From contig NC_044558.1 in assembly GCF_007565055.1 (NCBI RefSeq), positions 83,955,444-84,019,443 on the forward strand: 64,000 bases of DNA, given 5' to 3'. Source of the DNA: Rhinopithecus roxellana. Lineage: Eukaryota > Chordata > Mammalia > Primates > Cercopithecidae. The notes beneath the pieces were generated by a model. The model searched no databases. It saw only the letters and a list, made by a program, of their open reading frames with translations, and had not been told where the DNA came from. Positions 1-10,050 of the stretch are shown piece after piece. The stretch's first letter is position 1, and the number at the start of each line of letters is the position of its first letter. The position numbers and the translations under genes were made by a program.

Positions 1-480
1 CTCCTATTTGCTTTTGAAAGAAGAGAAATGTGGCTCTGTTCTGCCCGGCTCACCAGCAGTCAGAGTTTAAGGTTATCTCCCTTGTTCCCTGAACACTGCT
101 GTTATCCTGTTCTTTTTTCAAGGTGCCCAGATTTCATATTGTTCAAACACACGTGCTGTACAAACAATCTGTGCAATTAATGTAATCATCACATGGTCCT
201 GAGGCGACATTCATCTTCCTCAGTTTACAAAGATGATGGGATTAAGAGATTAAAGACAAGACAGGCATAGGAAATCACAAGGGTATTGATTGGGGAAGTG
301 GTAAGTGTCCGTGAAATCTTCACAATTTATGTTCAGAGATTGCAGTAACGACAGGTGTAAGAAATTATAAAAGTATTAATTTGGGGAACTAATAAATATC
401 CATGAAATCTTCACAATTTATGTTCTTCTGCCACGGCTTCAGCCGGTCCCTCCATTCAGGGTCCCTGATTTCCCGCAACA
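1..480 (+). mobile_element. 3' part of an HERV-K (LTR5-like) endogenous retroviral LTR
   Basis: The block ends in the LTR5-type terminus (GGTCCCTGATTTCCCGCAACA-like, closing at 480) and contains the LTR5 signature TGAAATCTTCACAATTTATG twice, about 90 bp apart (near 313 and 402), an internal duplication known in this LTR family. The 5' half is cut by the window edge, so a solo LTR cannot be told from the 3' LTR of a provirus lying to the left. SVA elements share this 3' segment but are hominoid-specific, and no SVA VNTR is visible. No coding sequence is present. Confidence 0.8.
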
Positions 481-495
481 ACATGCCAGGCACAG

Positions 496-803
496 TTTTT
501 TTTTTTTTTTTTTTTTTTTGAGATGGAGTTTCGCTCTTTTTTCCCAGGCTGGAGCACAATGACGCCATCTCGTCTCACTGCAACCTCCGCCTCCCAGTTT
601 CAAGTGATTCTCCTGCCTCAGCTTCCTGAGTAGCTGGGATTACAGGTGCCTGCCACCACGCCCAGCTAATTTTTATAGTTTTAGTAGACACAGGGTTTCA
701 CCATATTGGCCAGGCTGGTCTCGAACTCCTGACCTCAGGTGATCCACCCACCTCAGCTTCCCAAAATGCTGGGATTACGGGCGTTAGCCACTGTGCCCAG
801 TCT
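496..803 (-). mobile_element. Alu (antisense)
   Basis: A T-tract head followed by the Alu complement. It is flanked by the target-site duplication CCAGGCACAG at 486-495 and 804-813, which fixes both ends. Confidence 0.92.
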
Positions 804-922
804 CCAGGCACAGGTTTTCAGTGCAGTGAACAAAACAGATCAAAGTCTGTGCCCTCCTGCAGCTCACATTCTCCTGGAAAGGACAGACATGCGACACTAA
901 TCAACAAACAGAGAATTACCTC

Positions 923-1220
923 TGGCTGGATGCAGTGGCTCATGCCTGTAATCCCAGAACTTTGGGAGGCCGAGGTGGATGTATCACTTGAAGTCAGGAG
1001 TTTGAGACCTGCCTGGCCAACATGGAACCCCCATCTTTACTAAAACACAAAATTAGCTAGGTGTGTTGGCTCACACTTATAGTCCTAGCTACTCTGGATG
1101 CTGAGTCAGGAGTATCTCTTGAACCCGGGAGGCAGAAGTTGCAGTAAGCTGAGATTGTGCCACTGCACTCCAACCTGGGTGACAGAGAGAGACACTGTCT
1201 CAAAAAAAAAAAAAAAAAAA
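923..1220 (+). mobile_element. Alu
   Basis: Full-length older Alu ending in a pure A tract. It lies in the MORN3 intron about 170 bp upstream of the first exon seen here, in the sense direction. Confidence 0.9.
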
Positions 1221-1388
1221 CGGAACTTTCCTGGCCTTCTCCTGGGTACTGGGTGTCTAGGATGATGTGCAGAGCCTGTCCCAGCTCTCAAGATTCATCC
1301 AGTCAGGGACCCCTGAGGCTCAGGCAGGCACACCACCCCCACCCCTGGGTGTCCACATCTGCAGCATTGCCCATCTGTGTGTCACCAG

Positions 1389-1546
1389 GGAAAGGAACAC
1401 AGGTCTGGAAGAAGAACGGAGCCATCTATGAAGGGGACTGGAAGTTTGGGAAGCGCGACGGCTATGGCACCCTCAGCCTTCCTGATCAACAGACAGGAAA
1501 ATGCAGGAGAGTCTACTCAGGCTGGTGGAAAGGTGATAAGAAATCG
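1389..1546 (+). CDS. MORN3: MORN3, internal coding exon (MORN repeats)
   Basis: This exon encodes two MORN units, reading GAIYEGDWKFGKRDGYG and RRVYSGWWKGDKKS. It matches the human MORN3 that I recall almost residue for residue (one Lys-to-Asn near the start). MORN3 is a small cytoplasmic protein of about 240 residues made almost entirely of MORN repeats; it is testis-enriched and reported as a partner of the spermatid protein MEIG1. The acceptor is CACCAG at 1383-1388 and the donor TCG|GTGAGG at 1546/1547. The exon opens with the last two bases of a Gly codon and closes on a full codon. The exons encoding the first roughly 48 residues lie to the left of the window, so the gene is partial here. 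Confidence 0.95.
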
Positions 1547-2132
1547 GTGAGGAGGGCTGCCAGCCAGGCTGTGTGTGTGTGTGTATGTATGTGTAGGGGG
1601 AGCCGAGAGAGGCCTGGGAGAAAAGAGAGGGGAGGTCTACAGGGAGGAGGACAAGGTTGTGGTACGTGTGGGAGAAGGAAGGGGTGGGGGAATTGCAAAG
1701 TTTCTCAGAACAAAATCCAGGAAACAGGAAGCAAGAGAAGGCCAGGGAGGAGCTCACAAAACCCTGTGGTTGCGAGGAGCCAGCCAGGCTTGTGGGGACA
1801 AAGTTGCCTCCACCCTCTTCCCCCTTACTTCCTGGCTTTCTTTTCCCCGGGCATCTCTTTTTAAGAATTTCCCTTCTGCTGGGGCTGGATAAAAGGGGAG
1901 GTAGGAAAAGTGGGAGCAAGAGGGCAGAGGACAAGAGAGGAGCGAGCATCCCGAGGGGCCAAAGCCAGCCAGAGGCACGTGCTCAGCCCAGAAACACCCA
2001 AGCTGGGCACAGGTTGCCTCCACCTACTCCCACCAGTGTGGAGGAATCCTCTCCATCAGTCCTGGAGACACAATAATAAACAATATTGCAACTGAGCAAC
2101 TACTATTGTGAGCCTGAAACACATATTTAAAA
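1547..2132 (+). other. MORN3: MORN3 intron, mostly unique sequence
   Basis: A short (GT)n run lies near 1570-1590, followed by a purine-rich stretch with GGGG and GGAGG blocks (1590-1950). Open frames of 100-230 codons cross it on both strands, but they show no family signature and are broken by the exon/intron structure. I see no further element. Confidence 0.6.
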
Positions 2133-2350
2133 CTTTTTTTTTTGTTTTTTGAGACAGAGTCTCGCTGTGTTGCCCAGGCTGGAGTGCAGTGGTGCGATCT
2201 CGGCTCTCTGCAACCTCCGCCTCCTGGGTTCAAGCAATTCTCATGCCTCAGCCTCCCGAGTAGCTGGGACTACAGGCGCCCGCCACCATGCCCAGCTAAT
2301 TTTTTATATTTTTAGTAGAGACAGGCTTTCACGCCCGGTCACCACGCCCA
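2133..2350 (-). mobile_element. Alu (antisense) with internal deletion
   Basis: The flanking duplication CCTGAAACACATATTTA (from 2113 and from 2352) marks both ends. The element is only about 218 bp long: near 2325-2335 the sequence jumps from the GTAGAGACAGGCTTTCAC segment directly to the Alu head complement, losing roughly 80 bp. Confidence 0.85.
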
Positions 2351-2369
2351 CCCTGAAACACATATTTAA

Positions 2370-2490
2370 TATTCAGTTAACTCTCACAGCAACGGCTCAT
2401 CATCATCATCATGCCCATTTTATTGATAAGCAAACAAGCTCGAAGAGATGAGGTGTCTTGTAACTGCCCAAGGGGTTCACCTTGCCCACG
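2370..2490 (-). repeat. MIR fragment
   Basis: Contains the antisense MIR core (CCCATTTTATTGATAAGCAAAC, then a GAGATGAGGTG segment and TAACTGCCCAAGG) with a small (CAT)n run at 2398-2412. Confidence 0.6.
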
Positions 2491-2568
2491 CCTGGCCCTG
2501 AGTTGTATTATTTCTCAAATCAGTCTCCCCGAACATTCTGGCTGCAGAGGTTTTAAGGATAACTTGAG

Positions 2569-2837
2569 GGCCGGATGTGGTTTCTCACACCTGTAATCCC
2601 ATCACTGTGGGAGGCCAAGGCAGGTGGGTCACGAGGTCAGGAGATCGAGACCATCCTGGCTAACACAGTGAAACCCCATTTCTACTAAAAATACAAAATA
2701 ATTAACTGGGCATGGTGGCAGGTGCCTGTAGTCCCAGCTACTCAGGAGGCTGAGGCAGGAGAATGGCGTGAACCGGGGAGGCGGAACTTGCAGTGAGCCA
2801 AGATCCAGCCTGGGTGACAGAGCGAGACTCTGTCTCA

Positions 2838-2864
<27 letters not shown>
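2569..2864 (+). mobile_element. Alu
   Basis: Full-length element with an A tail to 2864. The duplication AAGGATAACTTGA flanks it (before 2568 and from 2863). Confidence 0.92.
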
Positions 2865-2868
<4 letters not shown>

Positions 2869-3506
2869 AACTTGATGGGTGGGGAAAAGACAGTGAGCCC
2901 GGCGTGCTGATTGGTCAGAGATGAAATCATAGGGAGTCAAAACTGTCTTTTTGCCCTGAGTCAGTTCCTGGGTGGGGGGCCACAAGATCACATAAGTCAG
3001 TTTATTGATCTGGGTGGTGCCAGCTGATCCATCAAGTGCAAGTTCTGAAAAATATCTTCAGCACTGATATTAGCAGCAGTTTAGGGAGGGTCAGAATCTT
3101 GTAGCTTCCAGCTGCATGACTCCTAAACCATAATTTATAATCTTGTAGCTAATGTTAATCCTACAAAGGCAATGTAGTCCCCAGGCAAGAAGGAGGTCTT
3201 TGGGAAAGGGCTATTACTGTCTTTGTTTAAACTATAAACTATAAACTAAGTTTCTCCCAAAGTTAGTTCAGCTTAAGCCCCGGAATGGACACGGACAGCT
3301 TAGAGGTTAGAAGCAAGATGGGGTCAGTTAAATCTCTTTCACTGTCTCAGTCATCATTCTGCAAAGGCAGCTTCAGTCTTGCCTGGAGTCACACAGCTAG
3401 CAAGTGGTAGAGCCCAGGGTTTCGTGTTCTCTGCTCCCAAACTGTTTATTGGCAAAGTAGGAAGAGAAAGCTCCAAATAACCAGTTTACATAAAATACGG
3501 TGTTAG
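2865..3506 (+). other. MORN3: MORN3 intron, unique sequence with a MIR remnant
   Basis: Mostly unassigned intronic sequence. At about 3340-3440 an antisense MIR remnant is recognisable by the CACACAGCTAGCAAGTGG segment. No coding signal. Confidence 0.55.
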
Positions 3507-3816
3507 GGCCTGGCGTGGTGGCTCACGTCTGTAATCCCAGCACTTTAGGAGGCCGAGGAGGGCGGATCACGAGGTCAGGAGATCGAGACCACCCTGGCTA
3601 ACACAGTGAAACCCTGTCTCTACTAAAAATACAAAAAATTAGCCGGGCGTGGTGGCGGGCGCCTGTAGTCCCAGCTGCTCGGAAGGCTGAGGCAGGAGAA
3701 TGGTGTAAACCCGGGAGGCGGAGCTTGCAGTGAGCAGACATCACACCACTGCACTCCAGCCTGAGTGACAGCGAGACTCCGTCTCAAAAAAAAAAAAAAA
3801 AGAAAAGAAAAAAAAA
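3507..3816 (+). mobile_element. Alu (Y-like)
   Basis: Full-length element with an interrupted A tail. The duplication AATACGGTGTTA / AATATGGTGTTA flanks it. Confidence 0.9.
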
Positions 3817-3829
3817 GAATATGGTGTTA

Positions 3830-4560
3830 GGAGGGATGTTTTCACAGGATGCCCAGAGGAAGATCATTAAGCCCAGCCTAGAGAATTCAGGGCAGAAGGC
3901 TAGGCACAATGGCTCATGCCTGTAATCCCAGCAATTTGGGAGGCCAACGGGGGTGGATCACTTGAGGTCAGGAGTTCGAGACTAGCCTGGCCAACATGGT
4001 GAAACCCCCGTCTCTACTAAATAAAAATACAAAAAAAATTAGCTGGGCATAGTGGTGTGCACCTGTAGTCCCAGCTGGGGAGACGGAGGCATGAGAATCG
4101 CTTGAACCTGCAAGGCAGAGGTTGCAGTGAGCCGAGATCGCGCCACTGCACTTTAGCCTGGGCAACAGAGCAAGACTCCGTCTCAAAATAAATAAATAAA
4201 ACTATATAATAATAATTAGCTGGATGTTGTGGTGTACATCTGTAGTCCCAAATTCTCAAAAGGCTGAGGCAGGAGGATTGCTTGATCTCAGAAAGCTGAG
4301 GCTACAGTGAGCTATGGTGGTGCCACCACACTCCAGCATGGACAACAGAGCAAGACTTGTATCAAAAAGAGGGAATTCAGGACAGGCTTCCTGTAGGAGG
4401 TGACACTAAAAGATGCTAGGAGTTAACCAGGGGGAAAAAAAAAAGGGAGAAAGATGGGAAGCAAAAAATAGCAAAGGGAAGGAGATGTAAAACAGCAGAG
4501 TTGTGTCTGACCTGGGGCAGGAGTGAGGAGAAGAGTTGCAGGGGCCCTCAGGGATATGTG
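3830..4560. repeat. L2-like LINE remnant split by Alus
   Basis: Segments at about 3830-3898 and 4372-4560 resemble the L2 3' region (CAGGCTTCCTGTAGGAGGTG, then a segment like GTTAACCAGG). Alu material at 3899-4371 separates them. Confidence 0.45.
3899..4371 (+). mobile_element. Alu plus a second Alu right arm
   Basis: A complete Alu runs from 3899 to about 4200 and ends in (AAAT)n. A lone Alu right arm follows at about 4215-4371. Confidence 0.85.
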
Positions 4561-4663
4561 GGAAATCAGGATTTTGAGGAGTAGACGTGGCTTCTCAACC
4601 CAACCTCCTCGGGTGTGATCTGCAAACAGACCTTGTTTCCCTGCTGTTGGACACTAAGTGTGG

Positions 4664-4974
4664 TGTTTTTTTTGTTTTTTATTTTTTGTTTTGAGACAGT
4701 CTCTCGCTCTGTTGACCAGGCGGGAATGCAATGGCGTGATCTCGGCTCACTGCAACCTCCGACTCCTGGGTTCAAGCAATTCTTCTCCCTCAGCCTCCCA
4801 AGTAGCTAGTATTACAGGTGTCGGCCACCACGCTCAGCTAATTTTTTGTATTTTTAATAGAGACAGAGTTTTGCCATGTTGGTCAGGCTGGTCTCAAACT
4901 CCTGACCTCAGGTGATCCACCCGCCTCGGCCTCCCAAAGTGCTGGGATTACAGGCATGAGCCACTGCACCTGGC
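4664..4974 (-). mobile_element. Alu (antisense)
   Basis: Long T-rich head with G interruptions, then a full antisense Alu ending CACCTGGCC near 4974. Confidence 0.9.
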
Positions 4975-5284
4975 CTCAACATGAGTGAGTCTCAAATGCA
5001 TTTGGCTGACCGAGATGCAGTAACAGTGTAGATTTACTTTCTCACCTGAAAGAACAAAACAAAATGGATAAAATGTGTATGAAACCATGTTTTTCAAGAC
5101 TTCGGACATCAGTCAACAGAGGACAGTGATCCCTGAGGGACAGGCAACAAACGGGGTGAGCCCAGTGATTGCTCCCACAATGTTACTGTCTTGGGAATTT
5201 CCAGGCCATGATGCAGAGAGGGGGAACCCGCGCCAGGCTAAGTATGGTGTTTATGTTCATTTTTCTGGGTCAAAAGAAGAGTTG
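4975..5284 (+). other. MORN3: MORN3 intron, unique sequence
   Basis: I recognise no repeat, exon or RNA gene here. Confidence 0.5.
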
Positions 5285-5588
5285 GGGCCGGGCGCGGTGG
5301 CTCAAGCCTGTAATCCCAGCACTTTGGGAGGCCGAGGCGGGCGGATCACGAGGTCAGGAGATCGAGACCATCCTGGCTAACATGGTGAAACCCCGTCTCT
5401 ACTAAAAAATACAAAAAAACTAGCCGGGCGAGGTGGCTGGCGCCTGTAGTCCCAGCTACTCGGGAGACTGAGGCAGGAGAATGGCGTGAACCTGGGAGGC
5501 GGAGCTTGCAGTGAGCTGAGATCCGGCCACTGCACTCCCTCCAGGGCCACAGAGCAAGACTCCGTCTCAAAAAAAAAAAAAAAAAAAA
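5285..5588 (+). mobile_element. Young AluY of Old World monkey type
   Basis: Carries the cercopithecoid diagnostic bases (CTCAAGCCTG head, ACTAGCCGGGCGAGG, ATCCGGCCACTGC) and an intact A tail. The duplication GAAGAGTTGG flanks it. Confidence 0.93.
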
Positions 5589-5627
5589 GAAGAGTTGGAG
5601 GGGGGGCGAGCATGATCAGATGGGCGA

Positions 5628-5918
5628 TTTTTTTTTTTTTTTTTTGAGACAGCGTCTCACTCCGTCACCCAGGGTACAGTGCAGTGGCAGGATCTCAGCT
5701 CACTGCAACCTCCATCTGCCAGGTTCAGATGATTCTCCTGCCTCAGCCTCCCGAGTAACTGGGATCACAGGTGCCACCATCATGTCCAGCTAATTTTTTG
5801 TATTTTTAGTAGAGATGGGGTTTCACCATGTTGGCCAGGCTGGTCTCAAACTCCTGACCTCAAGTGATCCACCCACCTCGGCCTCCTAAAGTGAGTCAGT
5901 GAGCTACAGCGCCCTGCC
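5628..5918 (-). mobile_element. Alu (antisense)
   Basis: Flanked by AGATGGGCGAT / AGATGAGCGAT. It is somewhat shortened near its head. Confidence 0.88.
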
Positions 5919-6095
5919 TAGATGAGCGATTTAAAGAATCCTCTGGCGCTGTAGGGGCTGCGTGATGCACGGTGGGGTGGGGATGAGAGAGGAGAGGGTG
6001 GGTCAGTGAGAAGGGACTTTAATGACCAGCTGGATGAAGGCGGCTGCAGAGGGACAGAGAGAAACAGAGCATGAGGAGGTCCTTCAAGACATTAT

Positions 6096-6393
6096 CAGCA
6101 GGCACTGTGGCTCACGCCTGTAATCCCAGCACTTTGGGAGGCTGAGGCGGGCGGATCACTTGAAGTCAGGAGCTCAAGACCAGCCTGGCCAATATGGTGA
6201 AACCCTGTCTCTCCTAAAAACACAAAAATTAGCAGGATGTGGTGGTGCATGTCTGTAATCCCAGCTGCTTGGGAGACTGAAGCAGGAAAATCACTTGAAC
6301 CCGGGAGGCGGAGGTTACGTGAGCCGAGATCACAGCACTGCACTCTAGCCTGGGTGACAGAGCGGGGCTCTAGCTCAAAAAAAAAAAAAAAAA
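6096..6393 (+). mobile_element. Alu
   Basis: Full-length older Alu with a pure A tail, ending about 175 bp upstream of the next MORN3 exon. Confidence 0.88.
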
Positions 6394-6568
6394 GAAAAAG
6401 ACACGATCCTCCGCTAAGACACGACCCTCCGCTTGGACATAGGGCTGAGGAAGAAGGAAGAAGCTGGGGTGTGTGGCTCTGGGGGTGCCTGGGAGGACGG
6501 CGGGCTTTCCTGGTTTGGCGGGGCGTGGCGGGGGGGAGCCCTGAGTAGTAGCATCTTCGTGCTTTCAG

Positions 6569-6728
6569 GGTTATGGGATCCAGTTTTTCGGACCCAAGGA
6601 GTATTATGAGGGTGAGTGGTGTGGCAGCCAGCGCAGCGGGTGGGGCCGCATGTACTACAGCAACGGGGACATCTACGAGGGACAGTGGGAGAACGACAAG
6701 CCCAACGGGGAGGGCATGCTGCGCCTGA
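6569..6728 (+). CDS. MORN3: MORN3, internal coding exon
   Basis: Starts after GCTTTCAG at 6568 with a complete Gly codon, joining in frame to the previous exon. It encodes the MORN units KEYYEGEWCGSQRSGWG and GDIYEGQWENDKPNGEG. The donor is CTGA|GTGAGT at 6728/6729, so one base (A) of a Lys codon is carried over and completed by AG of the next exon. The frame is open throughout and the protein matches human MORN3 closely (one Asp-to-Glu change in the YYEGxW motif is the only difference I notice). Confidence 0.96.
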
Positions 6729-6914
6729 GTGAGTACCCCGCCCCCGCTGACCCCGCCCACATGACCACGCCCCCGGCAGCGAGCTGGCCACGCCCATCTG
6801 GTCCCACAGAGACAGGCCACACCCCACACTCTTGTCCCACACTGGCCCTTGTGCCAATGTGGGACAAGAGAGGAAGAGGACCCTATCCCTTCCCTCAGTC
6901 ACAAAAGGTCACAT

Positions 6915-7195
6915 ATATATGATTCTATTTATATGAAATTTTCAGAACACGCAACTTCATAGAGACAGAAAGTAGACTAATGGTTGCCTAGGACTATGGG
7001 AATGGTGAGGTTAGCGGGTGTGGGGAATGGCTGCTTAATGGGCACGGGGTTTCCTTTTGGGGTGACTAAAACGTTTTGAAAGTAGATAGAGGTAATGGTT
7101 GCACAGCATTGTGAATGTACTAAATGCCACTGAACTATACACTTCAAAATGGTCAACTTATGTTATATGAACTTATATCCCAATTTTAATAAACA
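6915..7195 (+). repeat. Ancient L1 (L1M-type) 3' end
   Basis: Resembles the old L1M 3' UTR: ATGATTCTATTTATATGAAA, then GACAGAAAGTAGACTAATGG, then TGAATGTACTAAATGCCACT and a TACACTTCAAAATGG segment. It ends at an A/T-rich tail where an Alu has inserted. Confidence 0.65.
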
Positions 7196-7984
7196 GGCCA
7201 GGCGCGGTGGCTCACGCCTGTAATCCCAGCACTTTGGGAGGCAGAGGTGGGCAGATCATAAGGTCAGGAGTTTGAGATCAGCCTGACCAACGTGGAGAAA
7301 CCCCATCTATATTAAAAATACAAAAATTAACTGGGTGTGGTGGTGGGCACCTGTAATCCCAGGTACTCAGGAGGCTGAGGCAGGAGAATCGCTTGAACCT
7401 GGGAGACGGAGGTTGCGGTGAGCTGAGACTGGGCCATTGCATTCCAGCCTGGGCTACAAGAGCGAAACTCCATCTGAAAAAAATTTTAAAAAACATTTAA
7501 AAATAATTAAAAGAATAAAAACAGACTGGGCACGGTGTCTCCCGCCTGTAATCCCAGCACTTTGAGAGGCCGAGGCGGGTGGATCACCTGAGGTCAGGAG
7601 TTCAATACCAGCCTGGCCAACATGGAGAAACCCCATCTCTACAAAAATACAAAAAATTAGCCGGGCATGGTGGCACGAACCTATAATCCCAGCTACTTGG
7701 GAGGCTGAGACAGGAGAATTGTTTGAACTCAGGAGGCAGAGGTTGTCACTCAGGCTGGAGTACTGTGGGGCAATCTCAGCTCATTGCAGCCTCAACTTCC
7801 TGAACTTAAGCCATCCTCCCAACTCAGCCTCCCAAGTAGCTGGGACTATAGGTACACACCACCATGCCCAGGTAATTTTTTAAAAATTGTTTTTGCAGAG
7901 ATGGAGTCTCACTATATTGCTCAGGCTGGTCTTGATCTCCTGGGCTTACGAGCCTCCTATCTTGTCCTCCCAATACGTTGGGAT
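7196..7984. mobile_element. Three Alus, the last two fused head-on
   Basis: A + strand Alu lies at 7196 to about 7510. A second + strand Alu from about 7525 is cut at 7744 inside its right arm, at GAGGCAGAGGTTG. The sequence then continues without a spacer as an antisense Alu from 7745 to about 7984, which itself ends before its head. Confidence 0.85.
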
Positions 7985-8071
7985 TTGCACGGAGCTCTGG
8001 AAGAGCGACCCCTGGGGGTCTAGCTTAGTTTGGTGTACCCTGCACCACACCTCCCTGTCCTTTCCCCCCAG

Positions 8072-8256
8072 AGAACGGGAACCGCTACGAGGGCTGCTGG
8101 GAGAGAGGCATGAAGAACGGGGCAGGGCGTTTCTTCCATCTGGACCACGGCCAGCTGTTTGAAGGCTTCTGGGTGGACAATATGGCCAAGTGCGGGACGA
8201 TGATGGACTTTGGTCGTGACGAGGCCCCTGAGCCCACTCAGTTCCCCATTCCTGAG
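8072..8256 (+). CDS. MORN3: MORN3, internal coding exon
   Basis: The acceptor is CCCCCCAG at 8071. The leading AG completes the split Lys codon. The exon encodes GNRYEGCWERGMKNGAG and the last MORN-like unit, GQLFEGFWVDNMAKCG, then the start of the C-terminal tail (FGRDEAPEPTQFPIPE). The donor is CCTGAG|GTGGGC at 8256/8257, phase 0. Nothing in the frame is broken. Confidence 0.96.
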
Positions 8257-8512
8257 GTGGGCAGCCCTCACCAGGGCCCTGTAGCCACACCCAGACAGAG
8301 ACAGAAGCCAGCACCCCCAGCCATGCCCAGCCCAGACCTGCCAGGCCAGCCCAGACAGGGAACAGACAAGGTTTTGTTTTCAGTCAGGGCATCCCTAGCA
8401 AGAGAGGCGGCTCCTGATGAGGCTGGCAGCACCCCACAGGGCAGGCAGCACCAGTCAAGGCTGGCAGCCTGGGTCCTGCTCTCCAAACCAACTTCTTGGT
8501 ATTTCCCTCCAG

Positions 8513-8587
8513 GTCAAAATCCTAGACCCTGATGGTGTGCTGGCGGAAGCCTTGGCCATGTTCAAGAAGACAGAGGAAGGAGATTGA
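8513..8587 (+). CDS. MORN3: MORN3, last coding exon with stop
   Basis: The acceptor is CCCTCCAG at 8512. The exon encodes the C-terminus VKILDPDGVLAEALAMF plus KKTEEGD, and TGA sits at 8585-8587. The exon continues to a strong donor, CAG|GTAAGAG, at 8593/8594, so the stop lies only 6 nt before a splice junction, too close to trigger nonsense-mediated decay. Together the four exons supply about 192 of the expected 240 residues. Confidence 0.95.
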   Translation, partial: VKILDPDGVLAEALAMFKKTEEGD

Positions 8588-8786
8588 TGCCAGGTAAGAG
8601 GTGGGCATGCCTGCCACGTTCTGATGTGGCTGAGGCTGCTCCAGGGCCTGGAACAATGCACAGATCTCCTGGGGTCTCCAAAGGGCTTGGCGTAGGGGAG
8701 TGGGGGAGCAAGATCAGAGCGGGCGGGCTTCTTGCCTCCTACAGTCCAGGTGTCCTTTTTGACTCTTCCTCTTCAAAACCCGTTTC

Positions 8787-9381
8787 GGCCGGCCATGGTG
8801 GCTCTTGCCTGTGATTCCAGCACTTTGGGAGGCCAAGGCAGGCGGATCACTGGAGGTCAGGAATTCAAGACCAGCCTGGCCAACATGATGAAACCCTGTC
8901 TCTACTAAAAATACAAAAATTAGCCAGGCATGGTGGCAGGCACCTGTAGTCCCAGCTACTTGAGAGGCTGAGGCAGGGGAATCGCTTGAACCCGGGAGGT
9001 CTCCATCTTGCAGTGAGTTGAGATCACACCACTGCACTCCAGCCTGGGTGACAGAATGGGACTCCGTCTCAAAAAAACAAAACTCGCTGGGCACGGTGGC
9101 TCACGCCTGTAATCCCAGCACTTTGGAAGGCCGAGGTAGGTGGATCACGAGGTCAGGAGTTCAAGACTAGCTTGGCCAAGATGGTGAAACCCCATCTGTA
9201 TTAAAAATGCAAAAATTAGCCGGGCGTAGGGGCAGGCACCTGTAATCCCAGCTACTCAGGAGGCTGAGGCAGAGAATTGCTTGAACCCGGGAGGTGGAGG
9301 TTGCAGTGAGCTGAGATTGTGCCACTGCACTCCAGCCTGGGCAAGACTCTGTCTCAAACAAACAAACAACAAACAAAAAAA
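8787..9381 (+). mobile_element. Two Alus in tandem
   Basis: Elements at 8787-9078 and 9084-9381, both sense, in the MORN3 3'-UTR intron. The second ends in (CAAA)n. Confidence 0.88.
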
Positions 9382-9660
9382 ACATTTCACTGAAGACCAG
9401 TACATTCCAGTCCTGCTCGAAACCTTCTGTTTGCACCCTGGGCCACATAACTGGGCTGGGCACGGGGTTGAAAGGAGGTGGCCTTCTGGCTTCTGAACAC
9501 CCTGGAGTAAGGCAATTGGCCTTCAGCCTCCATTTGCACATCTGTCCAGTGGGGTCTTGTCCAGTCCAAGCCCTCCTGAGCACGCTGTGAGGGTTTGAGG
9601 AGAAGACATTGGTACAGAGTCTTTCAAATGCCAGCTCCGCTATCCCCCTCTCCCCTGCAG

Positions 9661-9920
9661 AGAAAAAAAGAACGCTTCAGGAGAAATTCGAGCCTGCGTC
9701 ACCTGATCGCTCAGACCAGAGCGGCTCTGCTCTGTCTGGAGGAGTCAGCAGCGGCTCCGGGCATGCCCCTGGCACCCTCAGAGGGCCCCTCACTGCCCCC
9801 AGCACTGGGTCGTTCCTTGCCAATAGGAAGGCCGGTGCTTCTCTCCCAGGCTGGCCTCAAGACCCTCTTCATTCTCTGATCTCATCCTGGAGTGCATGAG
9901 AATAAAGAATAACCAGGTGG
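9661..9920 (+). other. MORN3: MORN3 terminal exon (3' UTR)
   Basis: A polypyrimidine-rich acceptor (CCCCCTCTCCCCTGCAG) ends at 9660, and a polyadenylation signal lies about 240 bp downstream. Because the stop is in the previous exon this exon is untranslated in the standard transcript. It nevertheless stays open for 72 codons in the frame that would follow directly from the exon ending at 8256. The 3' end is inferred from the signal position. Confidence 0.7.
9901..9906 (+). terminator. MORN3: MORN3 polyadenylation signal AATAAA
   Basis: Canonical AATAAA, followed within 20-40 bases by GT-rich sequence (AGGTGGTGTAAG). Confidence 0.75.
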
Positions 9921-10050
9921 TGTAAGCCTGGGCCTATGGGGTAAGGATGGGGCACTCGAGGGGGCTCAGGAGGGGTTTCAGGTTTAGAGGAGGGAAGACC
10001 TGCCTTGGCTGGGCTGCCTGGGCTTAGCTGGGGGGAGTAAGGGCAGGTCT

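Noticed and set aside
1..480. SVA retroposon
   Set aside because: The 3' segment is shared with SVA, but there is no VNTR or poly-A tail, and the other evidence points to an Old World monkey, where SVA is absent. An LTR5-like LTR fits better.
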